Shown here one piece after another: positions 1-8,862 of a stretch of 41,528 nt of DNA. Positions within the stretch are counted from its first letter, which is position 1; every line of letters begins with the position of its first letter. Made by a program: the position numbers and the translations under genes. A model generated the notes under the pieces. The model had not been told where the DNA came from. It saw only the letters and a program-made list of their open reading frames with translations, and did not search any database. This DNA is from Mycobacterium attenuatum (lineage in GTDB: Bacteria > Actinomycetota > Actinomycetes > Mycobacteriales > Mycobacteriaceae), in assembly GCF_900566085.1 (NCBI RefSeq), contig NZ_UPHT01000078.1, positions 1 through 41,528 on the forward strand, given 5' to 3'.

Positions 1-254
1 GCACACCGGCCGAGTACGCTTCGGCCTGCAGACACACCCATACCCCGGTGGCCTGCGAGATCAACTGAATCCGAATCAAACAAACCCGGCTCTAAAAACG
101 GGTTGACTCAGTAACGGGGACTCGCCAGGAAAGTTGTCGACCGGCCCGGCGCCTGGCGGTCGATTCTTTGGGCGCACCCATGCCATGCGCACTCAGCCAC
201 GCCGAACCCCGCCCAGACGATGAGCGCCGTCCTAACCTGGAAGACTCTTCGACC
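1..254. other. upstream region of tyrS, no gene recognised
   Basis: No complete gene can be supported here. Short open stretches enter from the left edge and stop by about position 110, and none has a recognisable sequence. In M. tuberculosis a DNA glycosylase gene (mpg) precedes tyrS, but I see none of its sequence. A possible SigA-like -10 hexamer TAACCT (233-238) would place a transcription start about ten bases before the tyrS ATG. This is a weak motif match only. Confidence 0.4.
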
Positions 255-1532
255 ATGATCCTTGACGAGTTGGCATGGCGTGGACTGATCGCGCAGTCCA
301 CCGACCTCGACGCGCTGGCCGCCGAATTGCGCCGCGGCCCGGTGACGGTATACGCCGGCTTCGATCCCACCGCCGCGAGCCTGCATGCCGGGCATCTGGT
401 GCCGCTGCTGGCGTTGCGCCGCTTCCAGCGGGCCGGGCATCGGCCCATCGTGCTGGCCGGCGGGGCCACCGGCATGATCGGCGACCCGCGCGACGTCGGC
501 GAGCGCACTCTCAACGACGCCGACACCGTCGCCGAATGGACCGAGCGGATCCGCGGGCAGCTGGAACGTTTCGTCGATTTTTCCGATTCTGGGGGCTCGC
601 CGAACGGAGCCATCGTCGAGAACAACATCGAGTGGACGTCGGCGATGTCGGCCATCGAATTCCTGCGCGATGTCGGCAAGCACTTCTCCGTCAACGTGAT
701 GCTGGATCGCGATACCGTTCGGCGCCGCCTGGAGGGGGAGGGGATCTCCTACACCGAGTTCAGCTACATGTTGTTGCAGGCCAACGACTACGTCGAATTG
801 CACCGGCGCCACGGCTGTGCGCTGCAGATCGGCGGTTCCGATCAGTGGGGCAACATCATCTCGGGGGTCCGGCTGGTGCGCCAAAAGATCGGTGCCACAG
901 TGCATGCGCTCACTGTTCCCCTGGTGACCGCGGCCGACGGCACCAAGTTCGGCAAGTCCACCGGCGGCGGCTCCTTGTGGCTGGACCCGCAGCTGACGAG
1001 CCCCTACGCCTGGTACCAGTACTTCGTCAACACTGCCGACGCGGACGTGATCCGCTACCTGCGGTGGTTCACGTTCCTGTCGGCCGAGGAGTTGGCCGAA
1101 CTGGAGCAGGCCACGGCCGAGCGGCCCCAGCAGCGGGCAGCCCAGCGACGCCTCGCCGCCGAACTCACCTCCTTGGTGCACGGCGAAGCAGCGACCGCGG
1201 CCGTCGAGCACGCCAGCCGGGCGCTTTTCGGCCAGGGCGAGCTGGGCCGGCTCGACGAGCCGACGCTGTCCACCGCGCTCCGCGAAACCACCGTCGCCGA
1301 ACTGAAACCGGGTACTCCCGACGGGATCGTGGACCTGTTGGTGGCCACCGGCCTTGCTGACGGGCGGAAGGCCGCGCGGCGCACCATCGACGAAGGCGGG
1401 GTGTCGGTCAACAACATTCGCATCGAAACAGACGAATGGACGCCGCAGGGCACGGATTTCCTGCACGGCCGGTGGCTGGTGCTGCGCCGTGGCAAGCGGA
1501 ATATCGCAGGTGTCGAACGGGTGGGCTCTTAG
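255..1532 (+). CDS. tyrS: tyrosyl-tRNA synthetase
   Basis: Class I aminoacyl-tRNA synthetase that charges tRNA-Tyr in the cytoplasm. The class I signatures are visible as HAGHL (residues 44-48, the HIGH motif) and KFGKS (231-235, the KMSKS loop). The tyrosine-pocket stretch IGGSDQWGN lies between them, and a C-terminal S4-like RNA-binding domain follows (around residues 360-420). The 425-residue product matches the bacterial TyrS length. I chose the ATG at 255 because the protein then begins MILDEL, as actinobacterial TyrS does; upstream in-frame starts only add a poorly coding extension. The stop overlaps the stop of the convergent TfuA-like gene by four bases. Confidence 0.97.
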   Translation: MILDELAWRGLIAQSTDLDALAAELRRGPVTVYAGFDPTAASLHAGHLVPLLALRRFQRAGHRPIVLAGGATGMIGDPRDVGERTLNDADTVAEWTERIRGQLERFVDFSDSGGSPNGAIVENNIEWTSAMSAIEFLRDVGKHFSVNVMLDRDTVRRRLEGEGISYTEFSYMLLQANDYVELHRRHGCALQIGGSDQWGNIISGVRLVRQKIGATVHALTVPLVTAADGTKFGKSTGGGSLWLDPQLTSPYAWYQYFVNTADADVIRYLRWFTFLSAEELAELEQATAERPQQRAAQRRLAAELTSLVHGEAATAAVEHASRALFGQGELGRLDEPTLSTALRETTVAELKPGTPDGIVDLLVATGLADGRKAARRTIDEGGVSVNNIRIETDEWTPQGTDFLHGRWLVLRRGKRNIAGVERVGS

Positions 1533-2977
1533 CCGCGGCCCAATCTGCCGACTTCGATGGAGGGCAATTGGTTGTCGGCTGCCGCCACCGCGAACAGCGT
1601 GGCGGCGGTGTAGAAGGCGTCCTCGGTCATCAGGCCACGTTGCGCCAGCTCGATACGGTCTACCTCGGTGCCCCAGTGGTGGGCGAAAAGACGCTTGAGT
1701 TGTCCGGGATCCGGGCGGCGCAGGTTCAAATGTGGCTTTTGGCGGGCTAATTCGTCCCGGCGCGCCAACGCCCGGGCGACCATGGCCCGCCATTCGGGAA
1801 GCCGGGGATCTTCCCGTAGCAGTTCGAGGAAGTGCCGGATGGCCGGTAGCGATCGGGCAAAAAAGAGGGTGCGGGTGATCAGCCGAGCCGAGACCGCGAC
1901 CGGATCGTCACGTAGGCGCTCGTGCTCCTCGGCGGTCAGCCAGTGTTCCCTGACGTGTTCGGGAAAGCCGGACTCATCGACGATGCCGGTGGCCTGCGCA
2001 TGGTGGTGGGCCACGGTCTCGAGCGCGCGTTGGTAGCTGTCGCCCGCTATCTCCGCGGCGGCCCGAGCGGCCCGGTCCCGCACACTGCCGCCGTCGTCGG
2101 GGTGCGTCGCGCTCCAGTGCCAGGCGGCGACCTGCTCCAGCGCGGGAACGTATGCCCAACGATCGCTCGCGCACACGCTCAGCAACGAAAGGACGTCAAG
2201 GTCAGCGACGCCGACCGCAGACTCGACGCCGCTGTCGGTCGTGATGGATACGGGGGTCGGCGGCGACCAGCGCTGCCGCCACCGCTCCGACCACACCGTC
2301 GGGGGTGGACCGGGCCGGACCGCGCCGCCGCCCTGGCCGCCGACGACCTGATGCAGGGCCAGGACCGCATCGGCGTGCTTGACGTCCACCCGCAGCGACT
2401 TCAATTGCGTTGCCAAAGTGCGGCTTTCCGGGACTCCGGCAGCCTCGAGCAATCGATTCCAGGTACGTTGGGTAAACGGCGTGCTGCGTGCGGTTTCGAT
2501 CAGCTGATCAGCCAAAGTTGCTGATAGCAAACCCGATTCGACCGCCCGCGCGGCGGTGTGACGAATGTTGACCAGGGCATCGACAAAGACCGGGTACCCG
2601 TCCTCGGGGTCGCCATGGACCATCCCTACTTCGTCATCGGCCTCCAGCAGCCCGTCGCGATATCCCTCGAAGACCCAGCCGTAGCCTTCCATGCCGAACG
2701 GGTGCAGCTCCGCGGCGCGCAACGCTCCCATGCTCGATGAGCCGACCACCCGCACCCCGTCGTCGAGCAGGGTCAGCAGTTCCTTGTGCCGTACCGACGC
2801 GTGCTGGAAGAACAGTCCGTCGACGATGAGCAGCGTGTCGCCCGGCCGCAACCCGTATCCGAAAGCCTGACCAAACGCAATGGGCGCCACCACTTCGGCA
2901 TTGGGCACCACCGCGTGGATATCGTCGGCGCTGATCGTCGGGCCCGCGGTGACGACGACCCGTGCCTTGGTTGTCAT
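1529..2977 (-). CDS. TfuA-domain protein with long C-terminal extension
   Basis: TfuA-like partner of the YcaO protein encoded just upstream. The N-terminal 200 or so residues carry TfuA family features: a V-x-AGPT start (residues 8-14), the conserved [13 protein letters not shown] segment (79-91), then [15 protein letters not shown] (95-109) and an acidic [12 protein letters not shown] stretch. In characterised systems (methyl-coenzyme M reductase and thioamitide RiPPs) TfuA acts with YcaO in converting backbone amides to thioamides, probably by supplying sulfur. The ATG at 2977 overlaps the YcaO stop (ATGA), which indicates translational coupling. The protein is 482 residues, roughly twice a minimal TfuA. 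The C-terminal half is helical-looking, rich in Arg and Ala, and unrecognised. Its TAA overlaps the tyrS stop tail to tail. Confidence 0.85.
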   Translation of the reverse strand: MTTKARVVVTAGPTISADDIHAVVPNAEVVAPIAFGQAFGYGLRPGDTLLIVDGLFFQHASVRHKELLTLLDDGVRVVGSSSMGALRAAELHPFGMEGYGWVFEGYRDGLLEADDEVGMVHGDPEDGYPVFVDALVNIRHTAARAVESGLLSATLADQLIETARSTPFTQRTWNRLLEAAGVPESRTLATQLKSLRVDVKHADAVLALHQVVGGQGGGAVRPGPPPTVWSERWRQRWSPPTPVSITTDSGVESAVGVADLDVLSLLSVCASDRWAYVPALEQVAAWHWSATHPDDGGSVRDRAARAAAEIAGDSYQRALETVAHHHAQATGIVDESGFPEHVREHWLTAEEHERLRDDPVAVSARLITRTLFFARSLPAIRHFLELLREDPRLPEWRAMVARALARRDELARQKPHLNLRRPDPGQLKRLFAHHWGTEVDRIELAQRGLMTEDAFYTAATLFAVAAADNQLPSIEVGRLGRG

Positions 2978-4230
2978 CGATGCTCCTGGAGCGGGGTGCG
3001 CATCGGCGAATGTATCGACGCCGACAGACCGGGGGCGATGACCTTGACCACGGGAACACAGGCACGGTCGAAGTCGCATACGACCGCCAGCGGCTCGACT
3101 CCCGACCGGCCGGCCACCGCAGTCGCCGCGGCGGCCAGCAGATCGACCAGCGAGTCGCTGTAGTCGACGTGCCACGGTGTGGCCGGCGCGCTGGGCATCG
3201 ACTGGATGGAGCGACGAGCCGGGGCATAGGTGTGCACCCGGGCGAACCGGTGGTAAATCGCCGACGGTAGATCCTCACGAGCCCCGCTGATGGCCGTGAG
3301 ACGCGATTGCGCGGCCTCGGTGATCGCCCGCGACAGCGCCACGTTGGGGTCATGGTGAAGTCCGCTGCCGCTGAACGGAATCTCGGTCATGGGCGAGGTG
3401 ATTTCGGCGGCAAAGCAGTAGAACCCGTCCCAGCTGTCGATCCGGGCAACCCGCAGCTCGCTTCCGGCCCGGTGAACCATCTCGACCAGTTCGGCGCACT
3501 CCGAGCGGGCGAGGTCGTCGAGGGGCACCTCGAACAATGTTGATCCGGGCTGCGCGCTGGCCATGCCATGGCGCTCCATGACCTCGTAGAGCCCGTGCAA
3601 AGTGGCTTCGTGGTAACTGTTGCCGGAGGCCAATCCCGTGGTGTCCATCCCGAACATCGGCGGTCCCCAGCAGTCACTGACCACCACGTTGACGACGGTG
3701 GCCAGCCACGGTACAAAGGTTCGCCGGCCGGTCAGCAATGTCGTCGCGGTCATCCAGTCGAGTTTGGCGCCGGCATGGTAGAAGCTTCCTGCCGGCCGGT
3801 TGAGCTCAGCCGGGTCATAGGTCAGTTCGTGCGCGAGATCTGTTGTGCTCCTTGACAATAGGTTGGGAGTGATGTTCTCGACGTGCCAGTTTTCCAGCGA
3901 TTCCATGACCGCCGAGACCTGGGCGGCACGGTAGGTGGTGGCCTTGCCCTGGCTGACCGACAAGGTCAGCGACGCGGGCCGCACGGCCTGGACGGTGGGA
4001 ATTCCGAGGTCGTCCAGCCAGGTCAGGTCGGCTACGCGTGTGATCCCGGCCGGTTCCAGCGCAGGTTGAACCGCCTGCCAGGTTTGATCGGGTGAGATGA
4101 TCCGGCAAGTGCCCGCCCGATGGCCAATTGTGGTGGGGTCGGCGTGACCCAAAACCCGTGCCGGCCAATGTGACCAGTCGGGGCCAGCTTTCATCAGTTG
4201 CTGGGTGCCGAGCCCGGGCAGTTCCGACAT
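2974..4230 (-). CDS. YcaO-family ATP-dependent cyclodehydratase/thioamide synthetase
   Basis: YcaO enzymes use ATP to activate a peptide-backbone amide, giving azolines or, with TfuA, thioamides. The three YcaO ATP-binding blocks are present: VMESLENWHVEN (108-119), TGLASGNSYHEATLHGLYEV then MERH (198-221), and FSGSGLHHDPNVALSRAITE followed by AAQSR (286-310). The glutamates of blocks one and two match the Mg-ATP ligands of the family. The C-terminus does not end in the proline-rich PxPxP of azoline-forming YcaOs, which fits a TfuA-associated or housekeeping type. No E1-like or ocin-ThiF partner is seen. At 418 residues the length is normal. It is first in a two-gene minus-strand operon, with a 487-base gap to the divergent lprJ-like gene. 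The substrate is not identifiable from the sequence. Confidence 0.88.
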   Translation of the reverse strand: MSELPGLGTQQLMKAGPDWSHWPARVLGHADPTTIGHRAGTCRIISPDQTWQAVQPALEPAGITRVADLTWLDDLGIPTVQAVRPASLTLSVSQGKATTYRAAQVSAVMESLENWHVENITPNLLSRSTTDLAHELTYDPAELNRPAGSFYHAGAKLDWMTATTLLTGRRTFVPWLATVVNVVVSDCWGPPMFGMDTTGLASGNSYHEATLHGLYEVMERHGMASAQPGSTLFEVPLDDLARSECAELVEMVHRAGSELRVARIDSWDGFYCFAAEITSPMTEIPFSGSGLHHDPNVALSRAITEAAQSRLTAISGAREDLPSAIYHRFARVHTYAPARRSIQSMPSAPATPWHVDYSDSLVDLLAAAATAVAGRSGVEPLAVVCDFDRACVPVVKVIAPGLSASIHSPMRTPLQEHR

Positions 4231-4717
4231 GGCTTTTCACGCTACTCAGTCGCCGGGGTTACGGAGGAAGATTACGACGGGATGCATGAGAAAGTCCCAG
4301 CGGGATCTCAGACTTGGGGGGTGGGAGGCGATGAGATCCCCGCCGAAGTTTTGGGGCTGACTGATCAGCTCTGGTTTCGGCTTGTTTCAGTTGGTTTCGT
4401 GATGCTTCGTTTTCCGCTTCGAGACCTATCCTCCGGGGCTTTGCGTCCCGCTGCTATCCCACGACTGGCTAATAACCGGGGGAAAATTGCAGTCCCCCAA
4501 CGGTGGGGTCCGCTTGTCCCCCGATTGGGGGACAGAGCCGCCGCCGCTTGGGATGCGTGCCGCTGCCCGCTTTAGCGTCCGGCACGGAGTAGGTCGGCAG
4601 CGAAACGGGTTAGTGCGCAAACCTTTACCGCACCGTGTTGTGAATGTGACCGCCGCCCAGCAGTGTATTCAGCACTTATGCGGCACGTGTTCAAAACCGA
4701 TCGACGAGAAAGCGGAG
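4231..4717. other. divergent intergenic region between ycaO and lprJ-like gene
   Basis: About 490 bases separating the YcaO operon from the divergent secreted-protein gene; it must hold both promoters. Coordinates 4283-4575 on the plus strand stay open in one frame (starting MHEKVPAGSQ, ending in CRCPL), but it shows no clear ribosome site and I cannot call it a gene. The region 4345-4430 is rich in short TTTCG/TTTC-type steps. A cluster of G/C-run inverted repeats sits at 4478-4533. Confidence 0.5.
4478..4533. repeat. cluster of GGGGGA/TCCCCC inverted repeats
   Basis: GGGGGA at 4478-4483 pairs with TCCCCC at 4493-4498 (9-base loop). A second, perfect 7-bp stem GTCCCCC (4516-4522) / GGGGGAC (4527-4533) has a 4-base loop. 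The C-run at 4494-4498 can also pair with the GGGG at 4504-4507. The arms share the same motif, so they could be operator half-sites, a bidirectional terminator-like element or an RNA structure upstream of the lprJ-like gene. No U-run follows. Confidence 0.6.
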
Positions 4718-5068
4718 ATGACGGCATCAGTGATGGCCCTTCGGCTGGTGGCCTTGGCTGCCGGCGTGCTTGGCATGTCCGCCACCATGGCGGCACCCAC
4801 ACACGCCGACATGATGGGAAATGCGTTTCTGACAGCCCTGAACAACGCCGGCATCTCCTATGGGCAACCGGCGACGGCGATGGCAATCGGCCGTTCCGTA
4901 TGCCCGATGGCAGTCCAGCCGGACGGGACGTTCGACTCGGTCGTGGCGAAAATGGCTGAAAACAACGGCATGTCTCACGACGCGGCCGCCGCGTTCACCA
5001 TCGTCGCGATTGCGACGTATTGCCCGGCCGTGCTCTACCCGCTGTTGCCCAATCGGCTGCAGGCATGA
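4718..5068 (+). CDS. lprJ: secreted DUF732-family protein (LprJ-like)
   Basis: Small exported mycobacterial protein of the DUF732 type, at the position occupied by lprJ (Rv1690) in M. tuberculosis. The ATG at 4718 follows an AGCGGAG ribosome site. The first 31 residues form a signal peptide with a hydrophobic core (ALRLVALAAGVLGMSATMA) and a likely cleavage after THA. The mature part of about 85 residues has the family pattern F--AL-NAGISYG, a conserved Cys (SVCPM) and a second Cys near the end (ATYCPAVL), likely forming a disulfide. There is no cysteine at the cleavage site, so this copy does not look like a lipoprotein despite the name of its orthologue. Function is unknown. Confidence 0.8.
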   Translation: MTASVMALRLVALAAGVLGMSATMAAPTHADMMGNAFLTALNNAGISYGQPATAMAIGRSVCPMAVQPDGTFDSVVAKMAENNGMSHDAAAAFTIVAIATYCPAVLYPLLPNRLQA

Positions 5069-5111
5069 GACCGATTGTGAGCCGTTCTGACATGCCCGTA
5101 ACCTCTAGCGG

Positions 5112-5891
5112 GTGGTCGACGACACGCATGACCGCAGCGGAAAGCGACGTCCGCGACCGCCGTCGGGTGGCGCGCCGCGGCGTAGTTCCCGGCCGCGGCC
5201 GGCACCATCGGATGCAATCCGCGAGCCCCGGGACGGGCCGGTCATCCCCCCGGGCGTGGACGCCAGGCAGCTGGCGCCTGAGATCCGGCGTGAGCTGAGC
5301 ACCCTGGACCGTGCCACCGCCGATGCCGTGGCGCGGCACCTGGTGGCTGCCGGCGAGCTGCTCGACGAGGATCCCGAGGCCGCTCTGAGCCACGCGCGCG
5401 CCGCCCGCGCGCGCTCCAGCAGAATCGCCGTCGTTCGCGAGGCTGTCGGGATCGCTGCCTACCGCTGCGGGGATTGGGCCCAGGCACTGGCCGAATTGCG
5501 CGCCGCGCGGCGGATGGGTAGCCGGTCCTCGCTGCTGGCTCTGATCGCCGACTGCGAACGCGGTCTCGGCCGTCCGCTGCGGGCCATAGAACTTGCGCGC
5601 GGACCCGAGGCGGCTCAACTCAGCGGCGACGACGCCGATGAGCTACGAATCGTCGCCGCCGGCGCGCGTGCCGATCTCGGGCAGCTGGAGCAGGCCCTGA
5701 CGGTGTTGTCGACGCCCCAGCTCGACCCGGCCCGGACTGGCTCGACGGCTGCGCGACTGTTTTACGCCTATGCCGAGACACTGTTGTCGCTCGGGCGTCG
5801 CGATGAAGCGCTGCACTGGTTCCTGCGCGCGGCGGACGCTGACCTCGACGGCATCACCGATGCCGAAGACCGGGTCGCCGAGCTGGGTTGA
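5112..5891 (+). CDS. TPR-like hypothetical protein (Rv1691 type)
   Basis: Conserved mycobacterial protein of 259 residues starting at GTG 5112. The first 45 residues are a basic, Arg/Pro/Ser-rich disordered tail. From about residue 60 to the end it is alpha-helical with A-x-x-L-x-x-A-type pairs, such as AVARHLVAAGELLDEDPEAA, AVGIAAYRCGDWAQALAELR, and LFYAYAETLLSLGRRDEALH then WF near the C-terminus. This is the signature of tetratricopeptide repeats, which mediate protein-protein contacts. It lies 43 bases after the lprJ-like gene and 7 bases before the HAD phosphatase gene, so it probably belongs to the long plus-strand operon. No catalytic motif is visible and the partner is unknown. Confidence 0.85.
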   Translation: MVDDTHDRSGKRRPRPPSGGAPRRSSRPRPAPSDAIREPRDGPVIPPGVDARQLAPEIRRELSTLDRATADAVARHLVAAGELLDEDPEAALSHARAARARSSRIAVVREAVGIAAYRCGDWAQALAELRAARRMGSRSSLLALIADCERGLGRPLRAIELARGPEAAQLSGDDADELRIVAAGARADLGQLEQALTVLSTPQLDPARTGSTAARLFYAYAETLLSLGRRDEALHWFLRAADADLDGITDAEDRVAELG

Positions 5892-5898
5892 GCATCAG

Positions 5899-6909
5899 GT
5901 GAAAACTCTTGCGCAGCACTATGACTGCCTGCTGATCGACTTGGACGGGACCGTTTTTCGGGGGCGGCAGGCCACCGAAGGCGCCGTCGAATCGTTGGCC
6001 GAGGTGACCGGCCGCAAACTCTTCGTCACCAACAATGCGTCGCGCAGCGCCGAGGAAGTGGCGACGCATCTGCGTGAGCTCGGCTTCCAAGCCACCGGCA
6101 CCGACGTGGTCACCAGCGCGCAGAGTGCCGCGCGCGTGCTGGCCGACCAGCTCCCGCCGGGTTCACCGGTGCTGATCGTCGGCACCGACGCACTGGCCGA
6201 TGAGGTCGCCGCGGTGGGGCTGCGTGCGGTGCGCCGCTGGGACGACCAGCCGGTCGCCGTGGTGCAGGGTCTTTCAACGACCGTCGGCTGGCCGGAACTG
6301 GCCGAGGCCGCGCTGGCCATCCGCGCCGGTGCGCTGTGGGTAGCGGCCAATGTCGATCCCACCTTGCCCACCGAGCGCGGCCTGCTGCCGGGCAATGGGT
6401 CGCTGGTGGCGGCGCTGCGAACGGCCACCGGTGCCGAGCCGCAAGTGGCCGGCAAGCCGGGTCCGCAATTGATGGCCGACGCGGTGGCCCGCGGCGAGTG
6501 CCGGACACCGCTGGTAATCGGTGACCGGCTCGACACCGACATCGAGGGCGCCAACGCCGCGGGACTGCCGAGCCTAATGGTGCTCAGTGGCGTCAACAGC
6601 GCACGCGACGCGGTGTTCGCCCAACCGCGCCAGCGCCCCACCTACCTGGGCCGCGATCTGCGCTGCCTGCATCAGGACGGCGATCTGCTGGTGATCGGGT
6701 CACAGCCTGGCTGGCGGGTCGATGTCACCGACGCGGCGCTCACAGTCAGCGCCGTCGGCGACACGGATGGGGACGACCTATCGGTGGTACGCGCCGTCGC
6801 GCGAGCGGTCTGGGACGCGCATTCGGACGGGCGGCCCGTGCGTATCGAGGCCGGCGACCAGGCGGCCCGCGACGCATTGCGCCGCTGGTCCCTGGAGCAC
6901 GGCGACTAA
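5899..6909 (+). CDS. HAD-superfamily phosphatase (NagD-like; glycerol-3-phosphate phosphatase type)
   Basis: Haloacid-dehalogenase phosphatase of the NagD/phosphoglycolate-phosphatase group. The M. tuberculosis counterpart Rv1692 has been described as a glycerol-3-phosphate phosphatase linked to lipid polar-head recycling. Motif I is LLIDLDGTVF (about residues 10-19, nucleophile Asp plus general-acid Asp), motif II is FVTNNASRS, the motif III Lys is in AGKPGPQLM, and motif IV is VIGDRLDTDIEGA. A C2-type cap lies between motifs II and III. I chose GTG 5899 (VKTLAQHYDC), which matches the expected family N-terminus; the frame is open further upstream, inside the preceding gene. Length is 336 residues. 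The C-terminal 80 residues form a small extra domain also found in mycobacterial homologues. Confidence 0.9.
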   Translation: MKTLAQHYDCLLIDLDGTVFRGRQATEGAVESLAEVTGRKLFVTNNASRSAEEVATHLRELGFQATGTDVVTSAQSAARVLADQLPPGSPVLIVGTDALADEVAAVGLRAVRRWDDQPVAVVQGLSTTVGWPELAEAALAIRAGALWVAANVDPTLPTERGLLPGNGSLVAALRTATGAEPQVAGKPGPQLMADAVARGECRTPLVIGDRLDTDIEGANAAGLPSLMVLSGVNSARDAVFAQPRQRPTYLGRDLRCLHQDGDLLVIGSQPGWRVDVTDAALTVSAVGDTDGDDLSVVRAVARAVWDAHSDGRPVRIEAGDQAARDALRRWSLEHGD

Positions 6910-6932
6910 GCGGCAACTAGCGTAGGAGTGCC

Positions 6933-7109
6933 ATGACTATTGATCCTGATCAGATTCGTTCGGAAATAGAGGCCCTGGTGGCCCAGCTGCCGGACGTCGC
7001 CGACGCCGAGAACGGGCCGTCTCTTGCCGAACTGGAGGACATCGCGCGCCGTCTGTCGGAAGCCCACGACGTGTTGTTGCGGGCACTGGAGTCCGCGGAG
7101 AAAGGCTGA
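6933..7109 (+). CDS. small conserved protein of 58 residues (Rv1693 type)
   Basis: Short gene with a good ribosome site (AGGAG 6 bases before the ATG), between the HAD phosphatase and tlyA. The acidic, helical product begins MTIDPDQIRSEIEALVAQLP, continues with an AENGPSLAELEDIARRLSEA segment and ends in ESAEKG. A protein of this size and sequence sits at the same place in M. tuberculosis. It has heptad-like Leu/Ala spacing, so a short coiled coil or two-helix hairpin is likely. No function is known; its position argues for co-expression with tlyA, which starts 9 bases downstream. Confidence 0.85.
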   Translation: MTIDPDQIRSEIEALVAQLPDVADAENGPSLAELEDIARRLSEAHDVLLRALESAEKG

Positions 7110-7117
7110 GTGCAACG

Positions 7118-7927
7118 GTGGCACGGCGTGCCCGCGTTGACGTCGAGCTGGTGCGACGCGGCCTTGCGCGATCCCGTCACCAGGCTGCCGAATTGATCGA
7201 GGCCGGCAAGGTGCGCATCGACGGCCTGCCGGTGGTCAAGCCCGCCACCGCCGTGGCGGTCACCGCGGCGTTGACCGTCGCGGTCGACGGCACCCGCAGC
7301 TGGGTGTCTCGGGGAGCCCACAAACTTATCGGCGCGCTAGAGGCCTTCGCGCTTCCCGTCGAAGGCCGGCGCTGCCTGGATGCAGGCGCGTCGACTGGAG
7401 GGTTCACCGAGGTGCTGCTGGACCGCGGCGCCGCCCAAGTGGTTGCCGCCGATGTTGGCTACGGCCAGCTGGCGTGGTCGCTGCGCCGCGACCCGCGAGT
7501 GGTCGTCGTCGAGCGGACCAACGTCCGTGACCTGTCGCTCGAGGCGATCGGCGGGCGCGTCGACCTCATCGTGGCTGACTTGTCGTTCATCTCGCTGGGC
7601 ACCGTGTTGCCCGCGCTGATTGACTGTGCGTCATCTGGCGCCGATATCGTTCCCCTGGTGAAGCCACAGTTCGAGGTGGGCAAGGGGCAGGTCGGTTCCG
7701 GCGGGGTGGTGCAGGACCCCCGGTTACGCGCGGATGCGGTCCTGACTGTGTCGCGGCGCGCCCAGGAGCTGGGCTGGTACACCGTCGGCGTCACCGCGAG
7801 CCCGCTTCCGGGGCCGGCGGGCAACGTCGAATACTTCCTGTGGTTGCGTGCGCAGACCGATCGCTGCCTGGCGGGTGACCAACTGGCGGCCGCAGTGCAG
7901 CGGGTGGTCGAGGAGGGGCCGCAGTGA
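7118..7927 (+). CDS. tlyA: TlyA rRNA 2'-O-methyltransferase / haemolysin
   Basis: S-adenosylmethionine-dependent 2'-O-methyltransferase that in mycobacteria modifies 16S and 23S rRNA, needed for capreomycin/viomycin sensitivity; it is also reported as a haemolysin. An S4 RNA-binding domain occupies residues 5-62 ([20 protein letters not shown]). A Rossmann methyltransferase domain follows, with SAM motif [15 protein letters not shown] (87-101), ADVGYGQL, the [12 protein letters not shown] block and the catalytic-Lys region [13 protein letters not shown]. Length is 269 residues, normal for the family. It starts with GTG at 7118, and its TGA overlaps the GTG of nadK (GTGA), indicating coupling. 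Confidence 0.96.
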   Translation: MARRARVDVELVRRGLARSRHQAAELIEAGKVRIDGLPVVKPATAVAVTAALTVAVDGTRSWVSRGAHKLIGALEAFALPVEGRRCLDAGASTGGFTEVLLDRGAAQVVAADVGYGQLAWSLRRDPRVVVVERTNVRDLSLEAIGGRVDLIVADLSFISLGTVLPALIDCASSGADIVPLVKPQFEVGKGQVGSGGVVQDPRLRADAVLTVSRRAQELGWYTVGVTASPLPGPAGNVEYFLWLRAQTDRCLAGDQLAAAVQRVVEEGPQ

Positions 7928-8859
7928 CTTCGCAGCAGAGCAGCGAACGCACCGTTTTGCTGGTGGTGCACACCGGACGCGACGAGGCGACCGAGACCGC
8001 GCGTCGCGTCGAGAAAGTATTGGGCGACAACAATATTGGGCTGCGAGTGCTTTCCGCCGAGGCGGTCAACCGCGGATCGTTACGCCTGGCTCCCGACGAC
8101 ATGCGAGCCCGCGGCGTCCAGATCGAGGTGGTGAATGCCGACCCGCATGCCGCCGACGGCTGTGAGTTGGTGTTGGTGCTCGGCGGTGACGGCACCTTCC
8201 TGCGTGCGGCCGAGCTGGCCCGCAACGCCAGCATCCCGGTGCTGGGTGTCAACCTGGGCCGGATCGGGTTCTTGGCCGAAGCCGAGGCCGAGGCCATAGA
8301 CCTGGTGCTCGAGCATGTGGTGGCACGCGACTACCGGGTGGAAGACCGGCTGACCCTCGACGTGGTGGTACGAGACGGTGGCCGCATCATCGCCCAAGGG
8401 TGGGCGCTCAACGAAGCGAGCCTGGAAAAAGGCCCACGGCTCGGCGTCCTGGGAGTGGTCATCGAAATCGACGGCCGTCCGGTATCGGCTTTCGGCTGCG
8501 ACGGGGTGCTGGTCTCGACGCCGACCGGATCCACCGCCTACGCGTTCTCCGCAGGCGGCCCCGTGCTGTGGCCGGATCTCGAAGCGATCTTGGTGGTACC
8601 CAACAATGCTCACGCGTTGTTCGGCCGGCCGATGGTCACCAGTCCTGATGCCAACATCGCGATCGAGATAGAGGCTGACGGTCACGACGCCCTGGTGTTC
8701 TGCGACGGCCGCCGCGAAATGCTGATCCCTGCCGGCGGACGACTCGAGGTGACCCGCTGTGAAACACCGGTCAAATGGGCACGGTTGGACAGCGCGCCGT
8801 TCACCGACCGCCTGGTGACCAAGTTCCGGTTACCGGTGACCGGCTGGCGTGGGAAGTAA
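7924..8859 (+). CDS. nadK: inorganic polyphosphate/ATP NAD kinase
   Basis: Phosphorylates NAD to NADP in the cytoplasm; the mycobacterial enzyme (PpnK) can use polyphosphate as well as ATP. Signature motifs are GGDGT (87-91), the [10 protein letters not shown] loop (around 109-118), the NE-S motif in [10 protein letters not shown], and [20 protein letters not shown] (about 194-213), a conserved nucleotide-binding segment. Length is 311 residues. GTG start at 7924 overlaps the tlyA stop, and recN begins 3 bases after its stop. The tlyA-nadK-recN order is widely conserved in actinobacteria. Confidence 0.96.
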   Translation: MTSQQSSERTVLLVVHTGRDEATETARRVEKVLGDNNIGLRVLSAEAVNRGSLRLAPDDMRARGVQIEVVNADPHAADGCELVLVLGGDGTFLRAAELARNASIPVLGVNLGRIGFLAEAEAEAIDLVLEHVVARDYRVEDRLTLDVVVRDGGRIIAQGWALNEASLEKGPRLGVLGVVIEIDGRPVSAFGCDGVLVSTPTGSTAYAFSAGGPVLWPDLEAILVVPNNAHALFGRPMVTSPDANIAIEIEADGHDALVFCDGRREMLIPAGGRLEVTRCETPVKWARLDSAPFTDRLVTKFRLPVTGWRGK

Positions 8860-8862
8860 CTG

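Noticed and set aside
1..254. Partial mpg (DNA glycosylase) gene at the left edge
   Set aside because: Expected from synteny, but none of the three plus-strand frames resembles it before the stops near position 110.
108..1793. Long minus-strand open frame opposite tyrS
   Set aside because: It is the high-GC antisense shadow of tyrS and the end of tfuA; tyrS has full catalytic motifs and the shadow has none.
2974..3175. Longer TfuA frame beginning at 3175
   Set aside because: The extra 66 residues are arginine-rich translation inside the YcaO gene; the ATG at 2977 begins the family sequence and overlaps the YcaO stop.
4283..4575. Plus-strand frame as a RiPP precursor for YcaO-TfuA
   Set aside because: No ribosome site, opposite strand to ycaO, and no leader/core pattern; kept only as a low-interest item to test.
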